A DNA stretch of 64,000 nt from a bacterium (GTDB taxonomy: Bacteria > Zhuqueibacterota > Zhuqueibacteria > Zhuqueibacterales > Zhuqueibacteraceae). Under the pieces are notes generated by a model. That model was not told the DNA's origin. It saw only the letters and a list, made by a program, of their open reading frames with translations, and did not search any database. The stretch covers positions 58,174 through 122,173 of the forward strand of contig JAKLJX010000020.1 of assembly GCA_023150945.1 (NCBI GenBank), given 5' to 3'. The translations under genes and the position numbers were made by a program. The number at the start of each line of letters is the position of its first letter. Position 1 is the stretch's first letter. Shown here one piece after another: positions 48,476 through 57,968 of the stretch.

Positions 48476-51400
48476 ATGCGATCATTTTGCTTTCATTCTT
48501 TCTTGACCGCGCTTTTGGTGTTAAGCACAACGTTGGTGCGCCGCGCGGAAGCCCAATACTTCGGCCAAAACCGCGTGCAGTATGAAAACTTCAAATTCGA
48601 AATTCTCCAGACCGACCATTTCGATGTTTATTTCTATCCCGAAGAAAGGGAAGCTGCGCAGCAGGCGGCGCGCATGGCCGAACGCTGGTACGCGCGGCAC
48701 AAATTCATTTTGCAGCACGAGCTGAGCGGCCGCCAGCCCATTTTGCTTTACGCCAGCTCTCCCCAATTTCAGCAAACCAACGCCGTTAGCGGCGAAATCG
48801 GCGAGGGCACCGGCGGCGTCACCGAAGCGTTGCAGCGCCGCGTCGTGCTGCCGTTTGCCGGGCCGATTGCCGAGACCGATCACGTCATCGGCCATGAGCT
48901 GGTGCATGCGTTTCAATACGACATCACCGGCGTGAATACCGGCGGCAGGTTTCGCTCCGACGTTGGCCTGCAATTGCCGTTGTGGTTTATCGAAGGCATG
49001 GCGGAATTTCTGTCGCTCGGCCCTAATGACCCCAACACCGCGATGTGGATGCGCGATGCCGTCAAATCCGAAAAGCGGCTGCCATCATACCGGCAGCTCG
49101 ACGATTCGCGCTTTTTTCCGTATCGCTACGGTCAGGCGCTGCTGGCTTATATCGCCGGGCGCTGGGGTGATGACAAAATCGACAACTTGCTGAAAGAGTC
49201 CGGCAAATCGGGAAACCTCGAGCGCGCCATTCGCCAGGTGCTGCATGTCGGGCCGGATACGTTGGCGAATGATTGGCACAAAGCGCTGCATGCGGCCTAC
49301 GACCCGCTGCTGAAAACCACGGAAGCGCCGGAGAAATACGGTAAGCAGATCATCAGCAAGAAACGGGGCGGCAGCGAGCTTAACGTCGGCCCGGTGTTAA
49401 GTCCCGACGGCAAAAATGTGATCTTCTTTTCGGAAAAAGGCTTGTTCGCCATCGACCTGTTTCTCGCCGATGCGGAAACCGGCAAGATCAAGCGCAATAT
49501 TCTGCGCGCCGAACGGAATCCGCATTTGGAGAGTCTGGAATTCATCAGCTCGGCCGGCGCTTGGGACGCAAACGGCGACCGCATTGCTTTTGCGCTCGTC
49601 ACCAAAGGCCGGCCCGGCCTCGGCGTGCTCGACGTGAAAAAGGACAAAATCAGCCGCGAAATCCGCCTGCCGCAGCTCGGCGAAGTTTTCAATCCGACCT
49701 GGTCGCCGGAGGGGCGGCGCATTGCCTTTTCGGCTTTGGCCAACGGCATGAGCGATATTTTCATCTATGATCTGCAAGCCGACAGCTTGCAGCGCGTGAC
49801 GAATGATCTTTATTCGGATTTGCATCCGGCGTGGTCACCGGACGGCAAGCAGATCGTCTTTGCCACCGATCGTTTCACTGCCGATCTCAACCTTTTGCGA
49901 GCAGGCAATTATCGCCTGGCGCTGTATGACGTGGCGACCGGCAACATTTCCCAAGTGCCCGGGTTCTCAGAAGGCAAGCACCTCAACCCGCAATGGTCGC
50001 CGGACGGCAAAAGTATCTACTTCATTTCGGACCAAAACGGCGTTTCGAATATCTATCGCGTCGAGCTGGCGAGCGGCAGTCTTTTTCGAGTGACCAATCT
50101 TTACACCGGCGTGAGCGGCATTACGCCCTCGAGTCCGGCACTTTCAGTGGCGCAGAAGACCAATCGACTTGCTTTCAGCGTGTTCGAGGACGGCAAATAC
50201 AACATCTATACCGTGGACGCGCCGGAAGTGCTGGCCGGCAAGCCGGCAGCGCAATCTGCCGATGACGCCAACCCCGCGGAGTTGCCGCCCATGGCGCGCG
50301 TTGCCACCAAACTCGATTCGGTTCTGCACAATGCGACGATGGGATTATCCGATACGAGCACGGAGCGCGTGGTCAATTACAGTTCCAAGTTGCGGCTGGC
50401 CTATATTGGCCAGCCCACTTTGGCTGCCGGCTACGACAGTTACGGCGCGTTTTTGGGCGGCGGCATTTCATTTTTGTGGAGCGACATGCTCGGCAATCAC
50501 ACGCTCGGTTTGGTCACGCAGGCGCAGATCGATGGCGCGTTCAGAGATTTTGCCGGTCAGCTCGGATACACCAACACGACCCACCGGTTGAATTGGGGCG
50601 TGGTGCTGCAGCAGATTCCGTACATCATCAGCCAGAGCGGCGAGTTCTACGCGCCGGGCAACAATGGCGACGTGCTCGACGTGCAGGAAGAACTGCGCTC
50701 TCGCCAGCTCAATCAGGAAATCGCTGGTTTACTGGCCTATCCGCTCAGCCGGACGCAGCGGGTGGAATTTTCCGTGGGCATGCAGCGTATCAGTTTCTCC
50801 GAGCAGTTGCGCACGCGGGCATTTTCGTATGATGCCGGCCAAAAGGTCATCGACGACACGCACAAGCTGCCCGCGCCCAGTGCGCTTTATCTTGCCAACA
50901 CCGACCTGGCACTGGTGTATGACTCCTCGGTGTTCGGCGCCACCAGTCCGCTGCTCGGGCAAAGTTATCGCCTCGATTTCTCTCCGACCATCGGCACGAT
51001 CGCGATGAACACGCTGCTCGCGGATTATCGCCGCTATTTCATGCTGATCAAACCGATCACAGTCGCCGGCAGATTGCTGCATTTTGGCCGCTACGGCAAA
51101 GATGCGGAAGACGGCCGGCTCACGCCGCTGTTCCTCGGCTATCCCGGCTTGGTGCGCGGCTACGGCAGCAACTCTTTCAACACGAATGAATTTGTTGCCA
51201 CCTCGGATACGACTTTTGACAGCCCGGTGTTTGATCGGCTCATCGGCTCGCGCCTGGCCATTGCCAATTTCGAAGTGCGCTTCCCCTTGCTCGGCTTGCT
51301 CCACTTGGGCCCGGGATTCTACGGCGTTTTTCCCATTGAAACCGGCGTGTTTTATGACGCGGGCTGGGCGTGGACGAGAAAGGACAAAGCCAGCTTCTTG

Positions 51401-51550
51401 GGCGGCGGTCGCGATGCGGTGCGGAGCTATGGCGCCACGGCCCGTCTCAATTTGTTGGGCTACGCCGTGGTGGAAGCTGATTACGTCAATCCGGTGGATC
51501 GACCGCAAAAAGGATGGTTTTGGCAGTTCAATTTTACCGCGGGGTTTTGA
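48476..51550 (+). CDS. Outer-membrane fusion protein: gluzincin metallopeptidase, TolB-like propeller and beta-barrel
   Basis: After a signal peptide (near RRAEAQ) the 1024-aa protein has three parts. Residues about 35-290 hold a peptidase-MA-like domain with HELVH (zinc motif, 48893-48907) and the third-ligand motif WFIEGMAEF. Residues about 295-600 carry WD40-like/PD40 propeller repeats (NPTWSPEGRRIAFSAL, HPAWSPDGKQIVFATD, NPQWSPDGKSIYFISD). From about 640 to the end a strand-rich domain resembles an Omp85/surface-antigen barrel (LGYPGLVRGYGSNSF, FEVRFPLLGLLHLGPGFYG, terminal WFWQFNFTAGF). AAAGGAG lies 9 bases before the ATG. The peptidase and propeller would sit in the periplasm, tethered to the barrel. 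The substrate is unknown. Confidence 0.85.
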   Translation: MRSFCFHSFLTALLVLSTTLVRRAEAQYFGQNRVQYENFKFEILQTDHFDVYFYPEEREAAQQAARMAERWYARHKFILQHELSGRQPILLYASSPQFQQTNAVSGEIGEGTGGVTEALQRRVVLPFAGPIAETDHVIGHELVHAFQYDITGVNTGGRFRSDVGLQLPLWFIEGMAEFLSLGPNDPNTAMWMRDAVKSEKRLPSYRQLDDSRFFPYRYGQALLAYIAGRWGDDKIDNLLKESGKSGNLERAIRQVLHVGPDTLANDWHKALHAAYDPLLKTTEAPEKYGKQIISKKRGGSELNVGPVLSPDGKNVIFFSEKGLFAIDLFLADAETGKIKRNILRAERNPHLESLEFISSAGAWDANGDRIAFALVTKGRPGLGVLDVKKDKISREIRLPQLGEVFNPTWSPEGRRIAFSALANGMSDIFIYDLQADSLQRVTNDLYSDLHPAWSPDGKQIVFATDRFTADLNLLRAGNYRLALYDVATGNISQVPGFSEGKHLNPQWSPDGKSIYFISDQNGVSNIYRVELASGSLFRVTNLYTGVSGITPSSPALSVAQKTNRLAFSVFEDGKYNIYTVDAPEVLAGKPAAQSADDANPAELPPMARVATKLDSVLHNATMGLSDTSTERVVNYSSKLRLAYIGQPTLAAGYDSYGAFLGGGISFLWSDMLGNHTLGLVTQAQIDGAFRDFAGQLGYTNTTHRLNWGVVLQQIPYIISQSGEFYAPGNNGDVLDVQEELRSRQLNQEIAGLLAYPLSRTQRVEFSVGMQRISFSEQLRTRAFSYDAGQKVIDDTHKLPAPSALYLANTDLALVYDSSVFGATSPLLGQSYRLDFSPTIGTIAMNTLLADYRRYFMLIKPITVAGRLLHFGRYGKDAEDGRLTPLFLGYPGLVRGYGSNSFNTNEFVATSDTTFDSPVFDRLIGSRLAIANFEVRFPLLGLLHLGPGFYGVFPIETGVFYDAGWAWTRKDKASFLGGGRDAVRSYGATARLNLLGYAVVEADYVNPVDRPQKGWFWQFNFTAGF

Positions 51551-51657
51551 TACACGCAGATTGGAAAGCTGCAGCCTGGCAAGGCAGGCCAAGCCAATCC
51601 CTTCGTTCATCCACCTTGCGGGATAACGGCACCCTCATCACTCAGGAGGCATGCACG

Positions 51658-52002
51658 ATGGCGAACTATTGCTTTTTCGCACCGATCCTGCCCGGCGGAT
51701 TGGAACAAATGAAGAAGTGGAATAAAGAGATGATCGTCAACAACCAGGAGCACGACGAGGTCTTCCTGGCGGCGGGGATTTCGCGTGAGCAAGTTTGGTT
51801 ACAGCACACGCCGCAGGGAGATTTTGCAGTCGCCAGCTTCGAGGTCAAGGATCCGGCCAAAGCATTTCAAAGCCTGGCCACTTCGCAGAAGCCTTGGGCC
51901 GTCAAATTCCGTGAGTTTCTCAAAACGTCGCATGGCATTGACGTGACCCAGCCGGTGCCGCCCAATGCGTTGCTGGTCGACTGGCATGCAAAAGCCAAGT
52001 GA
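51658..52002 (+). CDS. Small conserved-looking protein (114 aa), possible alpha-beta-barrel fold
   Basis: The start is set by AGGAGG 8 bases before ATG 51658; the frame is open 48 codons further but overlaps the barrel gene. The sequence (FFAPILPGGLEQMKKWNKE, QVWLQHTPQGDFAVASFEV, PPNALLVDW) has the beta-alpha-beta look of dimeric ferredoxin-like barrel proteins such as those annotated DUF6176. That family call is uncertain. No signal peptide is present. Confidence 0.65.
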   Translation: MANYCFFAPILPGGLEQMKKWNKEMIVNNQEHDEVFLAAGISREQVWLQHTPQGDFAVASFEVKDPAKAFQSLATSQKPWAVKFREFLKTSHGIDVTQPVPPNALLVDWHAKAK

Positions 52003-52039
52003 TTGCCGCGCCACTGCCGGCAAACAACAACAACTCGTT

Positions 52040-52059
52040 CCTCCCGCTCACGCGGGAGG
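52040..52059 (+). terminator. Hairpin after the 114-aa gene
   Basis: CCTCCCGC and GCGGGAGG form a perfect 8-bp stem with a TCAC loop, 38 bases after the stop, with a short T-run (GGTTTTG) beyond. Probably a weak terminator. Confidence 0.5.
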
Positions 52060-52119
52060 GATGGTTTTGCAATGGCCACTTGGTTTGCCCGGGCGAGTCA
52101 ATGACACGATGGATTGCTT

Positions 52120-53217
52120 ATGGGTTTACTTGATCAAATGGAGCAGAACTTTCGTGAAAAACTGAATAGCCTGCTCGCGTATTTCAGCCGGCAATCGCAT
52201 ATGAAGCTGCTCACCCTTGGTTATCTCATGGTGGCGGTGATTTTTGGCCTGGATTACGCGACCGGCGTCGAATTGACGTTCTCGATTTTCTATCTCATCC
52301 CGATCTTTTTTGTGGCGTGGTTTGTCGGGAAAGCGGCCGGCGCCGTGATTTCGTTGATGAGCGCGGCGGCCTGGCTGCTGGCCGACGTGCTGGCTTCGCC
52401 CTCCCATTTGCATCCAATCTTTTCGACCTGGAATACCCTCGGCATCTTCGGCTTCTTCCTGCTCTTCACTTTCCTGCTGGCGGGTTTGCAGGAGGCCGTG
52501 CAACGGGAAAAACGCATGGCGCGAAAAATCCAGCTCGGCCTGCTGCCCAGGCAGGTTCCACAAATTCCCGGCTATGAAATCGCCACGGCGTGGCAGCCGG
52601 CAGACACTGTTGCCGGAGATTATTTCGATGTCTTGCCGCTCAATGAACACGCCTTGGGGCTGTGCATCGCTGATGTCTCCGGCCACGGCCTGCCGGCGGC
52701 GCTGCTGATGTCGAATTTGCAAGCCGCCGTCAAGCTGCTCGCCGCTCACAACACAGACCCGGCCGCACTTTGCAAAAAACTGAACCGGCTGGTGTGCGGC
52801 AACGTCGCGGATGGTAACTTCATCACCTTTTTCTATGCCCTGCTCGACACCGAAAGCCGCAGCCTGGTTTATGTCAATGCCGGACACAATCAGCCCATTC
52901 TCTTGCATCGTGATGGCACTTGGACCCGCCTCGACCTGGGCGGAATACCGCTGGGATTGGAGGCAAATCGCCAATATCAAACCGGCGAAATCCGACTCGC
53001 CGCCGGCGACCGGTTGGTGCTGTTCACGGACGGCTTGATCGAATGCACCAGTTTCAAAGAGCAAGCATTCGGCGAGCAGCGATTGCTGCACCTGCTGCGC
53101 GAACACCGCCAGCTTGACGCCGCGGGCCTGAAGGAACGCGTGATTCGTGCCGCCGCCGAATTCTGCCAAAGCCGGTATTCGGATGATCTGACGCTGGTGG
53201 TGCTGGCAGTGGTGTGA
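52120..53217 (+). CDS. Membrane-bound SpoIIE/RsbU-type PP2C phosphatase
   Basis: The 365-aa protein has three to four N-terminal helices in the first 125 residues. A PP2C phosphatase domain of the SpoIIE type follows, with metal-binding motifs AGDYFDVLPL, CIADVSGHGLPAALLM, FTDGLIE and SDDLTLVVL. Such enzymes dephosphorylate anti-anti-sigma factors or similar partners in stress signalling; no partner gene is in the window. ATG 52120 is used; a TTG two codons earlier and an ATG at 52138 are alternatives, none with a strong ribosome site. The next gene begins one base after its stop. Confidence 0.9.
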   Translation: MGLLDQMEQNFREKLNSLLAYFSRQSHMKLLTLGYLMVAVIFGLDYATGVELTFSIFYLIPIFFVAWFVGKAAGAVISLMSAAAWLLADVLASPSHLHPIFSTWNTLGIFGFFLLFTFLLAGLQEAVQREKRMARKIQLGLLPRQVPQIPGYEIATAWQPADTVAGDYFDVLPLNEHALGLCIADVSGHGLPAALLMSNLQAAVKLLAAHNTDPAALCKKLNRLVCGNVADGNFITFFYALLDTESRSLVYVNAGHNQPILLHRDGTWTRLDLGGIPLGLEANRQYQTGEIRLAAGDRLVLFTDGLIECTSFKEQAFGEQRLLHLLREHRQLDAAGLKERVIRAAAEFCQSRYSDDLTLVVLAVV

Positions 53218-53218
53218 A

Positions 53219-54901
53219 ATGCTTAACGTGGCTGCAGTGAATGATGAAATCATGCAAAATCATCTCAAAGCGCGGTCCTGGACGATTGGGGTCGTCACCC
53301 TGGTCACGCTCGGCAGCGGTGTATTGAATCTTTATTCCGTCATCGGCCCCAGCCTGCCGGAGCGCACAGCCATCTTGATAAGAATTTTTCCGCTCGAATT
53401 TCTGCATCTCTCGCGTTTCTTAACCGTGCTCATCGGCTTCGCGTTGATCATCTCTTCGCTCAACGTTTACAAACGCAAGCAGCGCGCTTGGTGGAGTGTG
53501 CTGCTGCTGGCCAGCGCCGCGATCGTGTTTCACCTCACCAAGGGCCTCGACTACGAAGAAGCGACGCTGTCACTTGTACTCGTCGTGGCGTTGACGTTCG
53601 CGCGCAAGATTTTTACGGTGAGGAGCAGCATGCCCGATCTGCGCTGGGGCTTGTTGCGTTTTGGCATTGCCGTGATTGCGGCCTTCGCCTACGGCGTTCT
53701 GGGCTTTTGGCTATTAGAACCGCATGAATTCGGCATCAATTTCCACTGGAACGATGCCATCCATCGCACGCTCGAATATTTGTCGCTCAATCCCGATCCG
53801 CAACTTAAGCCGCACACGCATTATGCCCGCTGGTTTCTGGATTCGCTGCAATTGATCACGCTCACCGCCATGGGCTATTCACTGGTTGCCTTGTTCCGTC
53901 CGGTGCTTTATCGTTTTCGCACCGCGCCGCATGAACGCGAGCGCGCGGCGGAGATCGTGCGCGCGTATGGCCGTTCCTCGCTCGACTATTTCAAATCGTG
54001 GCCGGACAAATCGATTTTCTTCGGCGGATCACCGAACAGCTTCGTGGCCTATCGTGTCGGCGCCAATTTCGCGATCGCGCTCGGCGATCCCACCGGACCG
54101 GAAGCAGAGATGGAGCACACGATTCGTGCGTTCACGGAATTCTGCCAGGAGAATGATTGGCACCTGGCCTTTCATCAAACCTCACCGGATTTTTTATCGC
54201 TCTACCAGAAGCTCGGTTTTCGCAGACTCAAGATCGGCGACGATGCCATCGTGGATTTGACTGCGTTTTCGTTGGCGGGAAACGTCAGGAAGGAAATGCG
54301 CCAGGCCGTCAATCGGCTGGAAAAATCCGGCGTGCACGCCGTGCATTACGCGCCGCCGCTGGCGGATGAAATAATTGTCCAATTGCGGGAAGTTTCGGAT
54401 GAATGGCTGCAGACGCCCGGCCGGCGCGAGCGGCGCTTCACCCTGGGGCTTTTTGAGCCAAATTATCTGCGTTCCACACCGGTGCTGGCGGCAGCGGACA
54501 AAGATGAAAAGATTCTCGCATTCGTCAATATCATTCCCTCCTTTGCGCGCGGCGAGAGCACCGTGGATTTGATGCGCCGGCGGGTACACGCACCGAACGG
54601 CGTCATGGATTATTTGTTTGTGAAAGTCTTTCAGCATGCCAAAGAACAAGGCTTCACGCGCTTCAATCTGGGCATGGCGCCCATGTCCGGCTTTCAAGAA
54701 CGCGAGGAAGCCACGCCGGAAGAGCGCGCCATACATTATTTCTTCCAGCATTTGAATTTTCTGTTCAGCTACACCGGCTTGCGCCAATACAAAGCCAAGT
54801 TCGCCGACTTTTGGGAGCCGCGCTATGACGTGCTGCGCAGCCTGCTCGACTTGCCGAGACTGGGCGTGGCGCTCAGCAAAGTGGCGGAAATTGAGAATTG
54901 A
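53219..54901 (+). CDS. Aminoacyl-phosphatidylglycerol synthase (MprF/LpiA C-terminal type)
   Basis: The 560-aa protein has about six N-terminal helices (residues 15-235). A soluble DUF2156/LPG-synthase domain of the dupli-GNAT fold follows (DYFKSWPDKSIFFGGSPNSF, VAYRVGANFAIALGDPTGP, VRKEMRQAVNRLEKSG, FTRFNLGMAPMSGF). It would transfer an amino acid, often Lys or Ala, from aminoacyl-tRNA to phosphatidylglycerol, lowering the negative charge of the membrane. The eight-helix flippase half of full MprF is missing here and is encoded by the next gene. It begins one base after the phosphatase stop. The amino acid used cannot be read from the sequence. Confidence 0.88.
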   Translation: MLNVAAVNDEIMQNHLKARSWTIGVVTLVTLGSGVLNLYSVIGPSLPERTAILIRIFPLEFLHLSRFLTVLIGFALIISSLNVYKRKQRAWWSVLLLASAAIVFHLTKGLDYEEATLSLVLVVALTFARKIFTVRSSMPDLRWGLLRFGIAVIAAFAYGVLGFWLLEPHEFGINFHWNDAIHRTLEYLSLNPDPQLKPHTHYARWFLDSLQLITLTAMGYSLVALFRPVLYRFRTAPHERERAAEIVRAYGRSSLDYFKSWPDKSIFFGGSPNSFVAYRVGANFAIALGDPTGPEAEMEHTIRAFTEFCQENDWHLAFHQTSPDFLSLYQKLGFRRLKIGDDAIVDLTAFSLAGNVRKEMRQAVNRLEKSGVHAVHYAPPLADEIIVQLREVSDEWLQTPGRRERRFTLGLFEPNYLRSTPVLAAADKDEKILAFVNIIPSFARGESTVDLMRRRVHAPNGVMDYLFVKVFQHAKEQGFTRFNLGMAPMSGFQEREEATPEERAIHYFFQHLNFLFSYTGLRQYKAKFADFWEPRYDVLRSLLDLPRLGVALSKVAEIEN

Positions 54902-54961
54902 GCAGGCAGTGAGTACAGAACATGCTGCCGGCTTATGTCGCGCGTCGCGCAAGGTCTTGCC

Positions 54962-56026
54962 ATGAATCAGCCCGCCCTCGAATTGACCACCAGTCCCACT
55001 GCCGTGACCAAACGCGGGTCCCCATGGCTCAAACAAGCGTTGGGCTATTTCATCGCCGCAGTTTGCCTGGTGTGGGTCTTTCACGACATTCACGCCAGAC
55101 GGCTTTGGCACAGCTTCACACACCTCAACTGGTGGTTGATTGGCGTTGCGATCTTCTTTGATATTTTGAGCTATTACTGCCAGGGTCTGCGGTGGGAGCT
55201 GCTGCTGCGCTCGCTCGGAAAAATTTCCTCCATGCGAACGACGCAGGCGATCTACGCCGGACTCTTCACAAACGAGATTGTGCCTTTGCGCGTCGGCGAA
55301 CTGGTGCGTGCCTATTTGGTTTCGCGCTGGCTGCCGGCGGCGTTTGTATCCGTCATCCCGTCGATGGCTGTCGAGCGTTTATTTGACGGCGTCTGGTTGG
55401 CGCTCGCCATTGGCGTCGCGGCCTTCTTCGTGCCATTGCCCCACGATCTCCTCGCGGCCGAAGAAATCCTGGGCGTCCTCGTTTTGATGGCAATCAGTTT
55501 GTTCGTCTACCTGGTTTTCGGCAAACCTCGCGTGCGCAGTGAGAAAAAAATCTCCGCCTGGAAACCGCTGCGTACAATAACAAGATTCGTCGAACATTTA
55601 GCGAACGAGGTGCGCAGTATTGGCGCTTCGCGTTTCTCTTATGTCGCCATGCTGGTCTCGGCTTTCATTCTCGTTTTTCAGATCATCGCCTTCTGGCTGG
55701 TCATGCGGGCGTGCGGCCTGCAGTTGTCGTTTTGGGCGGGCGCGGTGGTGCTGCTCATCGTGCACATCGGCACCGCGATTCCCAACGCGCCTTCCAATAT
55801 CGGCACCTATCAATTCTTCACCGTCGTCGGCCTGCAGCTCTTTGGCATTGATAAAACGCTGGCCACCGCTTTTTCGGTGGTGGTGTTCATCGTGTTGACG
55901 ATCCCGCTGTGGCTGCTCGGCTTGCTCGCAATTAGCCAATCCGGAATGACTTTGGCGACGATTCGCGGCGAGATCGGCGGGATAATGAGCAAAACAAAAA
56001 ATAGATTATCTGCGGACGAAAAATGA
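54962..56026 (+). CDS. Lipid flippase, YbhN/UPF0104 type (MprF N-terminal-like)
   Basis: The 354-aa membrane protein matches the lysylphosphatidylglycerol synthase transmembrane region: YYCQGLRWELLLRSLG, YAGLFTNEIVPLRVGELVRA, SMAVERLFDGVWLALAIG, and HIGTAIPNAPSNIGTYQFF. It probably moves the aminoacylated lipid to the outer leaflet. ATG 54962 has AAGGTC 7 bases before it; an ATG at 54935 is possible. Its stop overlaps the next start (ATGA). Together with its neighbours it forms a split version of MprF plus a hydrolase. Confidence 0.87.
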   Translation: MNQPALELTTSPTAVTKRGSPWLKQALGYFIAAVCLVWVFHDIHARRLWHSFTHLNWWLIGVAIFFDILSYYCQGLRWELLLRSLGKISSMRTTQAIYAGLFTNEIVPLRVGELVRAYLVSRWLPAAFVSVIPSMAVERLFDGVWLALAIGVAAFFVPLPHDLLAAEEILGVLVLMAISLFVYLVFGKPRVRSEKKISAWKPLRTITRFVEHLANEVRSIGASRFSYVAMLVSAFILVFQIIAFWLVMRACGLQLSFWAGAVVLLIVHIGTAIPNAPSNIGTYQFFTVVGLQLFGIDKTLATAFSVVVFIVLTIPLWLLGLLAISQSGMTLATIRGEIGGIMSKTKNRLSADEK

Positions 56027-57417
56027 AACGCATTCTCCTGTTCATTGGCATTGCTTCTCTTCTGGCCAACCTCAGCCTCGCTCGCACGGAAGATTCCCTG
56101 CGTTTCGGCCGCTTCGGCAAAGTCTTTCTCTATCGCGAAAAGCCGCAGCCGGCGCACGTTGTGCTCTTCGTTTCCGGCGACGGCGGCTGGAATTTGGGCG
56201 TGATCGATATGGCGCAAGCGCTGGCGCATCTCGATGCGCTTGTTGTTGGCGTTGATATTACCCATTATCTCCGACAACTCGAAGGCGCCGATGACCAGTG
56301 CGCTTATCCCGCAGCGGATTTCGAAGCGCTCAGCCAGTTTGTGCAGAAGCAACTCGGCTACCCGCGCTACGTGACGCCGGTGTTGGTGGGATATTCTTCC
56401 GGCGCCACGCTGGTCTATGCAACGCTGGTGCAGGCGCCGTCCACCACTTTTGGCGGCGCCATCAGCCTTGGCTTCTGTCCGGACTTGCCGCTCAGCAAAC
56501 CACTATGCAAAGGCAGTGGTTTGGAATGGCAGTCCGGTCGCAAAGGCAAAGGCTTCAGCTTTCTGCCGGCTGCCAATCTTGAGGTCCCCTGGATCGCTTT
56601 GCAGGGAACCAGCGACCAAGTCTGCAATTCCGACTCTACGGCAAAATACGTCAAGCAAGTCAAACAGGGTGAGCTTGTGATGCTGCCGAAGGTCGGGCAT
56701 GGTTTTTCCGTGCAAAAGAATTGGATGCCCCAATTCAAGCAGGCATTCGCACGCCTCGCAATGAAAAGCGAAAGCGAGCCGGGGCCGCATGAACGAGCGC
56801 TGCAAGATTTGCCACTCATCGAGGTTCCGTGCGGCGGTGACGGCGGAAATCTCATGGCCCTTCATATCACCGGTGACGGCGGCTGGGGCGTGACGGACAA
56901 AGGATTGAGCAACACCCTGGCCGCACACGGCATTCCAGTGGTCGGGTTGAACTCACTTAAATACTTCTGGACGAAACGCACGCCGGAGGGAACAGCCAAC
57001 GATGTGGAACGCCTGCTGCGCCATTATTTGTCCGCGTGGAAAAAGGAGAAATTGATACTCATCGGTTATTCCTTCGGCGCGGACGTGCTTCCTTTTGTGG
57101 TCAACCGGCTGCCGGACGAGTTGCGCGCCAAAGTGGAATTGCTCGTTTTTCTCGGACCGAGCGCAACAGCCCAGTTCGAGTTTCATCTCGCGAACTGGCT
57201 GGGGGACGCCGAGCCGCGCCCCCGTTTTATGGTGCAACCGGAGATCGAGAAGCTGCATAATATGAGAATGCTTTGTTTTTGCGGTGATGAAGAAAAAGAC
57301 AGTCTTTGTCAGAAACTTGCGCCGCGTCTGGTGAAGACCGTGGTAAGAAAAGGCGGTCACCGCTTGGGCGGCAACTATGCGCCGGTGGCGGAGGAAATCT
57401 TGAGAGAGGTACAATAA
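56023..57417 (+). CDS. AcvB/VirJ-type serine hydrolase, probable aminoacyl-phosphatidylglycerol hydrolase
   Basis: The exported 464-aa protein (signal peptide ending near LSLARTE) contains two alpha/beta-hydrolase-like halves, as in AcvB. The first has VLFVSGDGGWNLG and a nucleophile elbow in VLVGYSSGATLV. The second has ALHITGDGGWGVTDKG and LILIGYSFGADVLPFVVNRL, with His candidates in VGHGF and GGHRLGG. AcvB/AtvA proteins of Agrobacterium and Rhizobium hydrolyse lysyl-phosphatidylglycerol in the periplasm, and their genes sit next to lpiA, matching the order here. It is translationally coupled to the flippase gene. Confidence 0.87.
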   Translation: MKRILLFIGIASLLANLSLARTEDSLRFGRFGKVFLYREKPQPAHVVLFVSGDGGWNLGVIDMAQALAHLDALVVGVDITHYLRQLEGADDQCAYPAADFEALSQFVQKQLGYPRYVTPVLVGYSSGATLVYATLVQAPSTTFGGAISLGFCPDLPLSKPLCKGSGLEWQSGRKGKGFSFLPAANLEVPWIALQGTSDQVCNSDSTAKYVKQVKQGELVMLPKVGHGFSVQKNWMPQFKQAFARLAMKSESEPGPHERALQDLPLIEVPCGGDGGNLMALHITGDGGWGVTDKGLSNTLAAHGIPVVGLNSLKYFWTKRTPEGTANDVERLLRHYLSAWKKEKLILIGYSFGADVLPFVVNRLPDELRAKVELLVFLGPSATAQFEFHLANWLGDAEPRPRFMVQPEIEKLHNMRMLCFCGDEEKDSLCQKLAPRLVKTVVRKGGHRLGGNYAPVAEEILREVQ

Positions 57418-57418
57418 T

Positions 57419-57943
57419 ATGAGAATCGCCTTTCCACCGTTCGTTGAAATTGCGCTGCGCACGGCAGTGATCTACCTCATCATTTTGACGGGCCTGCGCC
57501 TCACCGGCAAACGCGAGGTCGGGCAGATGATGCCGTTGGACCTCGCCATGCTCATCCTGCTGGCGAATGCGGTGCAAAACGCCATGACCGGGCCCGACAC
57601 TTCGCTGCTCGGCGGAGTTGTGGCCGCCGCAACGCTTTTGGCCATGAATGCGGCGGCGACACGCGTGGCGTGGCGCAACCGCAAAATACGCCGCCTGGTT
57701 GAAGGCACGCCGACGCTGCTCATTCGCCACGGCGAGATGCTGCGCCAAAATCTCGCAAAAGAAAAGCTCACCAGCGACGACCTGCAGCAGGCGCTGCGTG
57801 AGCACGGCATTGCCAATGTCGCCGAGGTTTCGCTCGCGGTGCTCGAAATCGACGGCGCCATCAGCGTGCTCAGGAACGACGAGATGCCGGCGGTCGCGCG
57901 GCCGCATCATCGCATGCGGTTTCTGGATCGAAAAGCAGACTGA
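57419..57943 (+). CDS. DUF421/YetF-like membrane protein
   Basis: The 174-aa protein has three N-terminal helices (RTAVIYLIILTGLRLTGKRE, QMMPLDLAMLILLANAVQNA, LLGGVVAAATLLAMNAAA). The soluble YetF domain follows (RRLVEGTPTLLIRHGEMLRQ, KLTSDDLQQALREHGI). The GKREVGQM motif is typical of DUF421. The family's role is not well established; it is linked to spore or envelope stress in Bacillus. It begins one base after the hydrolase stop, so it belongs to the same operon. Confidence 0.85.
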   Translation: MRIAFPPFVEIALRTAVIYLIILTGLRLTGKREVGQMMPLDLAMLILLANAVQNAMTGPDTSLLGGVVAAATLLAMNAAATRVAWRNRKIRRLVEGTPTLLIRHGEMLRQNLAKEKLTSDDLQQALREHGIANVAEVSLAVLEIDGAISVLRNDEMPAVARPHHRMRFLDRKAD

Positions 57944-57968
57944 TTCTCTGCAGGAACTTTTTGAAGGG

